Shown: positions 1-5,733 of the stretch, piece by piece
Numbering within the stretch: the first letter of the stretch is position 1
Layout of the letters: each line of letters starts with the position of its first letter
Source of the DNA: JBNKWA01 sp050299555
Lineage (GTDB): Bacteria > Pseudomonadota > Alphaproteobacteria > Rhodobacterales > Rhodobacteraceae
Length of the DNA stretch: 20,231 nt
Direction of reading: 5' to 3'
NCBI GenBank assembly: GCA_050299555.1
Contig: JBNKWA010000073.1
Span: forward strand, 1 to 20,231
Notes under the pieces: generated by a model
What the model was told of the DNA's origin: nothing
The model's database searches: none
Seen by the model: the letters and a program-made list of their open reading frames with translations, nothing else
Made by a program: the position numbers and the translations under genes

Positions 1-252
1 CGGGAAATGCCATGAAATCAGCGTCTTGACCCCCCGTCCCCATGGGGACGCCTTTTCCGGCGCCTGCGACCGTCCCCACGCGACCCCAGGACCGTCCCCA
101 CATGAAATGACGTGAAATCAGCGTCTTGACCCCCCGTCCCCATGGGGACGCCTTTTCCGGCGCCTGCGACCGTCCCCATGCGTCCCCAGAACCGTCCCCA
201 CGGGAAATGACGCGAAATCAGCGCCTTGCCCCCCGTCCCCATGGGGACACTG
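1..252. repeat. ~100-bp tandem repeat array upstream of rimO (2.5 units)
   Basis: Two complete units (1-100 and 101-200) and a partial third (201-252) follow each other with a period of exactly 100 bp. Each unit contains a GAAATCAGCG segment, a run of C, the perfect 14-bp palindrome GTCCCCATGGGGAC (for example 136-149), a CTTTTCCGGCGCC segment, and then several spaced GTCCCCA words (172, 182 and 194 in unit 2, spacing 10 and 12 bp). The same unit occurs inverted after rimO at 1706-2050. The array runs off the left edge, so its full size is unknown. Open frames through it are compositional artefacts. The design resembles REP/BIME-like non-coding repeats; that assignment is inference, no transposase is in the window. 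Confidence 0.95.
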
Positions 253-288
253 CTTTCGCACCGGATTTCGCTTCGGCTGCTGGCGGGC

Positions 289-318
289 CTGTTCTTCCCG
301 CCCGATCCGGCCTATCTG
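289..318 (+). promoter_or_regulatory. Candidate rimO promoter, apparently leaderless
   Basis: A -10-like TATCTG lies at 313-318, with a weak -35 candidate CTGTTC at 289-294 (18-bp spacer). The hexamer ends 8 bases before the rimO ATG, and no Shine-Dalgarno sequence is visible between them, so the transcript would begin at or next to the start codon. The promoter sits between the repeat array and the gene. The -35 match is poor. Confidence 0.4.
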
Positions 319-326
319 GTGCCGTC

Positions 327-1691
327 ATGAAGAACCCGCCCGACCTCAGGCCCGACCTTGCCCGCGCCGTGATTCCGGAGACCCGCCGCGAGGGGCAGCC
401 GCAGATCGGCATGGTCTCGCTTGGCTGCCCCAAGGCGCTGGTCGACAGCGAGCGGATCCTGACCCGGCTGCGGGCCGAGGGCTACGCGATCAGCCCCGAC
501 TACCAGGGCGCCGGGGCGGTGATCGTGAATACCTGCGGCTTTCTCGACAGCGCCAAGGCCGAGAGCCTGGCCGCCATCGGCGAGGCCCTGTCCGAGAACG
601 GCAAGGTCATCGTCACCGGCTGCCTCGGTGCCGAGCCGGAATACATCACCGGGGCCCACCCTTCGGTCCTCGCGGTGACCGGCCCCGAGCAGTACGAGGC
701 GGTGCTCGACGCGGTCCATGCCGCGGTGCCGCCGGCCCCGGATCCATTCATCGACCTCATGCCGCCGCAGGGGGTCAAGCTGACCCCGCGCCACTACAGC
801 TATCTCAAGATCTCCGAGGGCTGCAATCACGCCTGCCGGTTCTGCATCATCCCCGACATGCGCGGGCGGCTGGTCTCGCGCCCGGCGCGGGCGGTGCTGC
901 GAGAGGCCGAGAAGCTGGTCGCCGCCGGGGTGAAGGAGCTGCTGGTCATCAGCCAGGATACGTCGGCCTATGGCACCGACTGGAAAGGCCGCGAGGCGAA
1001 GGCGCCGATCCTGGACCTCGCCCGCGACCTCGGCTCGCTCGGCGCCTGGGTCCGGCTCCACTACGTCTACCCCTACCCGCACGTGCGCGAGCTGATCCCG
1101 CTCATGGCCGAGGGGCTGGTCCTGCCCTATCTGGACGTCCCCTTCCAGCACGCCCATCCGGAGGTTCTGAAGCGGATGGCCCGTCCGGCCGCCTCGGCCC
1201 GGACGCTCGACGAGATCGCCCGCTGGCGCGAGGCATGCCCGGAGATCACCATCCGCTCCACCTTCATCGTCGGGTTCCCCGGCGAGACCGAGGCCGAGTT
1301 CGACTACCTGCTCGACTGGCTGGACGAGGCGCAGCTCGACCGGGTGGGCTGCTTCCGCTACGAGAACGTGGCCGGGGCCCGGGCCAACGCGCTGCCCGAC
1401 CACGTGCCCGAGCCGGTCAAAGAGGAGCGCTTCCACCGCTTCATGGAGCGGGCGCAGGCGATCTCGGAAAAACGCCTGGCGTCCAGACTCGGACAGCGGC
1501 TGGAGGTGATCGTCGACGAGGTCGACGGCGAGGCCGCGACCTGCCGGACCAAGGCCGACGCGCCGGAAATCGACGGCAACCTGTTCATCGACGAGGGCTT
1601 CGAGGGGCTGAAGCCCGGCGATATCGTGACCGTGACCGTGGACGAGGCCGGGGAATACGACCTCTGGGGACGGCTCGACTCCGCACCCTGA
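327..1691 (+). CDS. rimO: Ribosomal protein S12 methylthiotransferase RimO
   Basis: Radical-SAM enzyme that adds a methylthio group to the conserved aspartate of ribosomal protein S12, in the cytosol. The 454-residue protein has the expected layout: an N-terminal methylthiotransferase (UPF0004) domain with cluster cysteines C34 (LGCPKALVDSE), C70 (NTCGFLDSAK) and C99 (TGCLGAEP); a radical-SAM domain with the CNHACRFC motif, C166, C170 and C173, followed by IIPDMRGRLVSRP; and a C-terminal TRAM-like domain from about residue 385. The frame is open upstream to 126, but that extension is translated repeat array; the ATG at 327 gives the family's usual N terminus (NPPDLRPDL). There is no clear ribosome-binding site, and a -10-like hexamer lies 8 bases upstream, suggesting a leaderless message. 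The gene stands alone between two inverted repeat arrays. Confidence 0.96.
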   Translation: MKNPPDLRPDLARAVIPETRREGQPQIGMVSLGCPKALVDSERILTRLRAEGYAISPDYQGAGAVIVNTCGFLDSAKAESLAAIGEALSENGKVIVTGCLGAEPEYITGAHPSVLAVTGPEQYEAVLDAVHAAVPPAPDPFIDLMPPQGVKLTPRHYSYLKISEGCNHACRFCIIPDMRGRLVSRPARAVLREAEKLVAAGVKELLVISQDTSAYGTDWKGREAKAPILDLARDLGSLGAWVRLHYVYPYPHVRELIPLMAEGLVLPYLDVPFQHAHPEVLKRMARPAASARTLDEIARWREACPEITIRSTFIVGFPGETEAEFDYLLDWLDEAQLDRVGCFRYENVAGARANALPDHVPEPVKEERFHRFMERAQAISEKRLASRLGQRLEVIVDEVDGEAATCRTKADAPEIDGNLFIDEGFEGLKPGDIVTVTVDEAGEYDLWGRLDSAP

Positions 1692-1705
1692 TGGGGCCCG
1701 GAACA

Positions 1706-2050
1706 GGCGTCCCCATGGGGACGGGGGGTCAAGGTGCTGATTTCGCGCCATTTCCCGTGGGGACGGTCCTGGGGACGCATGGGGACGGCCGCCAGGCGCC
1801 GGAAAAGGCGTCCCCATGGGGACGGGGGATCAAAGCACTGATTTCGCGCCATTTCCCGTGGGGACGGTCCTGGGGACGCATGGGGACGTCCGCCAGGCGC
1901 CGGAAAAGGCGTCCCCATGGGGACGGGGGGTCAAGCCTCTGATTTCATGGCATTTCCCGTGGGGACGGTCCCGGGGACACGTGGGGACGCCCGCAGGCGC
2001 CGGAAAAGCGTCCCCACGGGGACGCTTCTTAAGGAACTGATTTAAAAAGG
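1706..2050. repeat. ~100-bp tandem repeat array downstream of rimO, inverted copy (3.4 units)
   Basis: Units at 1706-1806 (101 bp), 1807-1907 (101 bp) and 1908-2007 (100 bp), plus a decayed partial unit 2008-2050. They are the reverse complement of the units at 1-252. Each begins GGCGTCCCCATGGGGACG, continues through a TGATTTC segment and CATTTCCCGTGGGGAC, shows TGGGGAC three times at 12- and 10-bp spacing, and ends GGCGCCGGAAAA. The last copies have drifted: the palindrome in 2008-2025 reads GCGTCCCCACGGGGACGC. The array starts 14 bases after the rimO stop, so it would be transcribed into strong hairpins at the 3' end of the rimO message and may act as its terminator or stabiliser (inference). 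Confidence 0.95.
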
Positions 2051-2067
2051 AAAAAGTGTTAACGCCG

Positions 2068-2086
2068 GTGGGGACACGGTGGGGAC
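2068..2086. repeat. Outlying GTGGGGAC pair
   Basis: Two direct copies of GTGGGGAC (2068-2075 and 2079-2086, 11 bp apart) lie about 20 bases beyond the main array and use the same core word, flanked by CCGG. They look like a decayed edge of the array. Confidence 0.7.
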
Positions 2087-2094
2087 GCCGGTTT

Positions 2095-2113
2095 GCGGCC
2101 TATATCAGGCCGC
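2095..2113. other. Perfect 7-bp hairpin in the rimO-GST gap
   Basis: GCGGCCT (2095-2101) and AGGCCGC (2107-2113) are perfect inverted repeats around the 5-base loop ATATC. No T-run follows on either strand, so a classical terminator is not supported. The remaining gap 2114-2297 is comparatively AT-rich, and I see no gene in it. Confidence 0.5.
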
Positions 2114-2312
2114 CGAACCCTCATCCGGCCGGATCCACGGCCGATTTGAGCCCAATCTGCCATGTTCGATCCAGCGCACCGTCTCCGGCCCACAGCCCAA
2201 ACAACACGATGACGCTTGATGGCCCGAAAACGATTTGGCACCGAGAAATTCAGCGTGTCAGGTTGTTGTCCCGAGCCGATCATCCACAGGCTCGAATGGA
2301 GGTTGAACAAAG

Positions 2313-2933
2313 TTGCTGACCATCTGGGGTGGATTGAAGTCCAACAATGTTCAGAAGGTTGTCTGGACAGCCGACGAACTTGGGCTGGAATATTCCCTTG
2401 TCCCGGCCGGTATGGAACACGGCCTGACCGGTACTGCCGAATACAGAGCGCTCAATCCCAATGGCCTGGTGCCGGCAATCGACGATGACGGCTTCAGATT
2501 GTGGGAGTCGAATGCAATCGTTCGCTATCTCGGCGCCAAGTACGGCGATGCCCACTTCTATCCGATCGACCTGCAGGAGCGTGCCTGCGCCGACCGCTGG
2601 ATGGATTGGGCAAACCTGCAATTCTACTCGGCGATGGGCCCCGCATTCCGCCAGTTGGTCCGCACCGAAGTGGACAAGCGCAATCCTCGCGCAATCGAGG
2701 AGTCGTTGGCGAAGACCGAGACCTATGTCGCCATTCTTGACCAACATCTTGCCGACAAGGAATTTGCCAATGGCGCGCATTTTTCGATGGCCGACATCTG
2801 CCTCGGTGTAATCGCCCACCGTTGGATGGGATTGCCGGCAAACAAGGTATCGCGGCCGCATCTCGAGCGATGGTTTCGGGCGGTTCGCGATCGAAAGGCG
2901 GCCAAGAAGGTCCTGGTCCTGCCGCTGAGGTGA
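2313..2933 (+). CDS. Glutathione S-transferase family protein
   Basis: Soluble 206-residue protein with the two-domain GST layout, expected to conjugate glutathione to electrophiles or act in a related thiol reaction; the substrate is unknown. The thioredoxin-fold N-terminal domain (residues 1-78) shows SNNVQKVVWTADELGLEY with the family serine at S10, the NPNGLVPAI segment with cis-proline P54, and the glutathione gamma-glutamyl site E65-S66 in ESNAIVRYL. The helical C-terminal domain has the N-capping box FSMADICLG (D161). The start is TTG at 2313, chosen because GGAGG (2298-2302) lies 10 bases upstream and the N terminus fits the family. It has no operon partner. Its codons are less GC-biased than those of its neighbours and it sits directly beside the repeat array, which suggests acquisition by transfer. 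Confidence 0.9.
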   Translation: MLTIWGGLKSNNVQKVVWTADELGLEYSLVPAGMEHGLTGTAEYRALNPNGLVPAIDDDGFRLWESNAIVRYLGAKYGDAHFYPIDLQERACADRWMDWANLQFYSAMGPAFRQLVRTEVDKRNPRAIEESLAKTETYVAILDQHLADKEFANGAHFSMADICLGVIAHRWMGLPANKVSRPHLERWFRAVRDRKAAKKVLVLPLR

Positions 2934-3318
2934 AAGCGCGGTTCACCTCCGCCCGGCGGGCCTTCGCGTGTCGGTTCTCCGTGCCAGAGCGCCGGCCGCC
3001 GTTCCAGGCGGGGTGGGGCGCCGGTGCGGCGCGGGTGCCGATCCACCTGTTGCCCTACCTGGCCGGGCATGAAGGTGACGCCGCCCTCCCGCGCCGAGCC
3101 GTGGCCGCGCCGAGCCGTGGCCGCGCCGGGCCGGGGGACGGCGCCGCGGGCGGTCGGGCTGCGGCGGTTTATTCAGGCCACAGGCATCTTCCCTGCGCGC
3201 TACGCGCCTCGGCAGCCAGAGCGCCGGCCCCTCCGGGCCGGTCCGGCGCTGGCACGGCGGCCCTGCGGGCCTTGATTCCGTGCCAACGTGCTCCTGCGAG
3301 GTGCCGCTGCGCCGGCGG
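2934..3318. other. Gene-free, repeat-rich intergenic region
   Basis: No convincing gene is seen in this 385-bp stretch between the GST gene and the 3' end of the fadL-like gene. It holds a 15-bp word GCCAGAGCGCCGGCC twice (2983-2997 and 3215-3229). A 16-bp tandem repeat GCGCCGAGCCGTGGCC lies at 3091-3106 and 3107-3122 with a partial third copy to 3132. A strong GC hairpin covers about 3216-3252, with outer arms CCAG(A)GCGCCGG and CCGGCGCTGG and an inner GGCCC/GGGCC stem. The hairpin lies about 70 bases beyond the fadL-like stop and could terminate that minus-strand transcript, but no U-tract is visible. Confidence 0.6.
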
Positions 3319-4539
3319 TCAGAACCGCCAGGTGCCGCCCAGCGACAGGATGTGCGCGCCGCCTTCGTAATCCACCGAGGTGCCGGGAGCGGTGCGCAGG
3401 TCGACCACCGGATCCTCCAGCCCGTAGAGGAACGAATAGCCCGCATCGAGGGTGAAGTTGGCGGCCACCTCATAGCTGGCGCCCACCGACAGCCACAGCC
3501 GGTCGCCATCGGGCACCCGCACCGAGCGGCCCACGGTGGTGCCGCCGGTGAGGAAGTCGGAATCCACCGTCGGGGTCTCGTCATAGGCGATGCCGCCCCT
3601 GAGCGTCAGCTTGCTGCTCATGTCGTATTCGGCGCCGAGCGCCAGGAAGAACGCGTCCTTGTAGTTCTGCGGGTCCGATTGCGGCACGTCGCCGCCCGGC
3701 GTGGTCAGCGTCACGTCGATGGCGTCGAACACCGACCAGTCCTGCCACTGCAGCTCGCCCATCAGCCGGGTCTGGGGCGAGACCGCGTGCACGACGCCGA
3801 GCGACAGCGTGGCCGGCAGGCTGGCATCGGCGCTGGCGGGGAAGACGAAGCCGCCCGTCGTCGGCCCCTGGCCGGTGCCGACCAGCGTCAGGTCGTAGCC
3901 GTGCTGGTAGGCGAGGCCGATCTGGGTCGAGGGCCCGGCCTCGAAGAGCGCGCCGAGCGCGAAGCCCAGCCTGGTGTCGTCGCCCCGAAGGTCGATGCCG
4001 GTGGAGGTCAGCGTGGCATCGGCATAGAGGATGTTGATCGCCGCGCCGACGGTCAGCGCCGGCGTCACCTCGTAGGCGACGGTGGGCGAGATCTGGATGG
4101 TCAGCAGGTCGGAGTTGATGCCGTCGCCGGCACCGGTCCAGGTGGCCGGGTATTCGGTCGAGAGCCCGAACGGCGCGTTGATGGCGATACCGGCGACGAG
4201 GCGCGGGTTCAGCCGCTGGGCGTAATAGGTGTTCGGCACCAGGCCGAGCTTGCCGCCGGCGACGGTCTCGCCGGTGGGGGTGCCGCCGACGGTGACGGCG
4301 CCGTCGGCCTTGGGCGACACCAGCGCCACGCCGAGCTGGAATTCGCGCCCCGCCACCTGGCCGAGGGTCGCGGGGTTGAAGCCCATGGAGCTGATCCCGC
4401 CGGCCCCGGCGCTGGCGCCGGCGAAGGACAGGCCCTGGGCCCGGGCCGAACGCTCTTTCAAGGCGAAGCCGCCGGCCATGGCCTGGCTGGCCGCGATGCT
4501 CATGAGGGCTGCGGCACATACCGCGCTGCGACCGATCAT
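3319..4539 (-). CDS. FadL/OmpP1/TodX-family outer-membrane transporter
   Basis: Outer-membrane beta-barrel of the FadL family, which passes long-chain fatty acids or other hydrophobic molecules into the periplasm. The 406-residue protein has a signal peptide with cleavage likely after AMA (residue 22). The mature N terminus GGFALKERSARAQGLSFAGASAG is typical of the family plug region, and the signature GFNPATL follows. The rest consists of alternating beta-strand-like segments, ending in the aromatic C-terminal strand LSLGGTWRF with terminal Phe, as recognised by the BAM machinery. The ATG at 4539 is preferred over the longer frame (to 4614) because GGGAGGA (4547-4553, complement) lies just upstream and the signal peptide starts there. 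The gene diverges from the small gene at 4770. The exact substrate cannot be told from sequence. Confidence 0.9.
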   Translation of the reverse strand: MIGRSAVCAAALMSIAASQAMAGGFALKERSARAQGLSFAGASAGAGGISSMGFNPATLGQVAGREFQLGVALVSPKADGAVTVGGTPTGETVAGGKLGLVPNTYYAQRLNPRLVAGIAINAPFGLSTEYPATWTGAGDGINSDLLTIQISPTVAYEVTPALTVGAAINILYADATLTSTGIDLRGDDTRLGFALGALFEAGPSTQIGLAYQHGYDLTLVGTGQGPTTGGFVFPASADASLPATLSLGVVHAVSPQTRLMGELQWQDWSVFDAIDVTLTTPGGDVPQSDPQNYKDAFFLALGAEYDMSSKLTLRGGIAYDETPTVDSDFLTGGTTVGRSVRVPDGDRLWLSVGASYEVAANFTLDAGYSFLYGLEDPVVDLRTAPGTSVDYEGGAHILSLGGTWRF

Positions 4540-4675
4540 TTCGATGTCCTCCCATCCCCTGGTGGTGGCGGCGCATCGTGGCGATCCGCCCGCGCCTGAC
4601 CCGCGGCAATGCACCCCCGCGTGCGGTCAAGCCAATGTCACCGCGGCGCGAAAAATCAAGGGCGACGCTGCGTCA

Positions 4676-4688
4676 GGTGATTGTCACC
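4676..4688. promoter_or_regulatory. Palindromic possible operator GGTGATTGTCACC
   Basis: A perfect 13-bp inverted repeat (GGTGA-TTG-TCACC) lies in the 230-bp divergent region between the fadL-like gene and the small gene at 4770. A related half word TGTCACC is at 4636-4642. Position and symmetry suit a dimeric repressor site; no regulator can be named. Confidence 0.35.
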
Positions 4689-4733
4689 GAGGCCGGGCGG
4701 ATGCGCAAGCGCAACGCGGCGCAATGCCGGCGC

Positions 4734-4761
4734 TTGCGTCATCGGCGCCACAGCCTATCCT
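4734..4761 (+). promoter_or_regulatory. Promoter of the small gene at 4770, leaderless type
   Basis: TTGCGT (4734-4739), a 16-bp spacer, then TATCCT (4756-4761). The -10 ends 8 bases before the ATG at 4770, and the intervening bases CGTCCCCC have no Shine-Dalgarno character, so transcription would start at about the start codon. Confidence 0.55.
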
Positions 4762-4769
4762 CGTCCCCC

Positions 4770-5003
4770 ATGTTCACCATCGAGCACGATTTCGACGCCA
4801 CCACCGTCACCCTGGTCGACGAAGGCCCGGCGCCGCTGAGAGGCGACATCATCGTCAACATCTTCGACGATCAGGTCACCGTGGAGCAGCTGCATCCCGA
4901 AACCGGCGAGGCGGTGCTGATCACGCTGTCGGTGGCGCAGGTGGAGGACCTCAGGGCGGCGCTGGACCTGCCCGAGGGGATCTATCGCCGGACGCCGCCC
5001 TGA
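4770..5003 (+). CDS. Small acidic conserved hypothetical protein
   Basis: A 77-residue protein, starting MFTIEHDFDATTVTLVDEG, that I cannot assign to a function. It is acidic, has no signal peptide or membrane segment, and alternates short beta-type segments (DIIVNIFDDQVTVEQL, AVLITLSVAQVEDL). The ATG at 4770 is chosen over the longer frame from 4578 because a good -35/-10 pair ends 8 bases before it and the upstream translation looks non-coding. The 3' end overlaps the convergent DUF167 gene by 22 bp. Third positions are strongly GC-biased, which supports real coding. Confidence 0.75.
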   Translation: MFTIEHDFDATTVTLVDEGPAPLRGDIIVNIFDDQVTVEQLHPETGEAVLITLSVAQVEDLRAALDLPEGIYRRTPP

Positions 5004-5272
5004 GCCCTGGCAGCGGGCGGTTCGATCCGGATCAGCTTGTCGCGGCCCCGGGCGCCGCGGACCAGTGTCAGCGCCGACTTGGGCAGCTTCAGCTCGCGCG
5101 CCAGCAGCGCGATGACGGCGGCGTTGGCCTTGCCGTCCTCGGGCGCGGTGGTGACCGAGACGCGCAGGCCGCGGTCGTCGAGCATCACCTTGTTGGCCCG
5201 TGCCTTGGGGGTCACGCGCACCGCCACCTCGCCGCCCTCGGCCGCCAGCGCGGCGAGGCTTGCCGGGGTCAC
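4982..5272 (-). CDS. DUF167 (YggU) family protein
   Basis: A 96-residue protein with the DUF167/YggU pattern: EVAVRVTPKARANKV near the N terminus, then LRVSVTTAPEDGKANAAVIALLARELKLPKSALTLVRGARGRDKLIRI. The family is widespread in bacteria and small in size; its biochemical role is not established. The GTG start at 5272 overlaps the stop of the upstream lipoprotein gene in a GTGA arrangement (5269-5272), which implies translational coupling; longer in-frame translation would lie inside the lipoprotein gene. It ends TAG and overlaps the 3' end of the plus-strand gene by 22 bp. Confidence 0.88.
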   Translation of the reverse strand: MTPASLAALAAEGGEVAVRVTPKARANKVMLDDRGLRVSVTTAPEDGKANAAVIALLARELKLPKSALTLVRGARGRDKLIRIEPPAARAQGGVRR

Positions 5273-5619
5273 CGCCGGCCGACCGAGATCAGGCTGTATG
5301 GCCCCACCTGCGCGACCTTGCGGCCGCGGGCCAGCAGCGCGTCCATGCCGGCGAAGCCGAGCGGACAGGCCACCAGGTCGGCGGCATCGTCGAGCAGGTC
5401 CCTGACGGTGGCGGTCTCGCCGACGAGGTAGCACAGATCGTCGGGGCCGCTGTAGGGGCGCATGAAGAGCAGATCCTGGGCAACCGGGGACGAGGGGTGG
5501 AAGCCACCGGCGGCGGCCGGCGTTGCGCCTTGTCCCTGGGCTTGTGGTGGCGCCGGCGGCGGCGCCTCGCAGGCGGCAAGCCCGGCCAGAACGGCAATCG
5601 TGATGATGGCGCGGCGCAT
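5269..5619 (-). CDS. Small lipoprotein, uncharacterised
   Basis: A 116-residue protein with a lipoprotein signal peptide: MRRAIITIAVLAGLAAC, lipobox LAAC with the lipidated cysteine at residue 17. A Pro/Ala/Gln-rich tether of about 25 residues follows, then a compact C-terminal domain (FHPSSPVAQDLLFMRPYSG to the end) with two further cysteines, in DLCYLVGE and LVACPLGF, that could pair in the periplasm. The function is unknown. The ATG at 5619 starts the signal peptide; the same frame stays open far upstream on the minus strand, but only as antisense of the amylosucrase gene. It is coupled to the DUF167 gene by a 4-bp overlap and diverges from the amylosucrase gene. Confidence 0.82.
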   Translation of the reverse strand: MRRAIITIAVLAGLAACEAPPPAPPQAQGQGATPAAAGGFHPSSPVAQDLLFMRPYSGPDDLCYLVGETATVRDLLDDAADLVACPLGFAGMDALLARGRKVAQVGPYSLISVGRR

Positions 5620-5733
5620 GATGTTCCCTCGCTGTCTTTTGCCGATCAGCATAACACGGCCGCCGATCCTGTCAGCGCCCCTTTCCTTCGCCTTCGCATT
5701 TGCTAGCCTGCACGGCGGCAGAAGGAGCGGAGC

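Noticed and set aside
312..1817. 501-codon minus-strand open frame opposite rimO
   Set aside because: It is antisense to a gene with all RimO cysteines in place, and its translation is Arg/Gly/Asp-rich with no recognisable family; a shadow of GC-rich coding.
1..2050. CRISPR array reading of the 100-bp repeats
   Set aside because: The whole 100-bp unit repeats; there are no unique spacers of constant length between short repeats, and no cas gene is present.
3280..4599. 439-codon plus-strand open frame
   Set aside because: Antisense of the FadL-like gene, which has a signal peptide, family motifs and a C-terminal Phe on the other strand.
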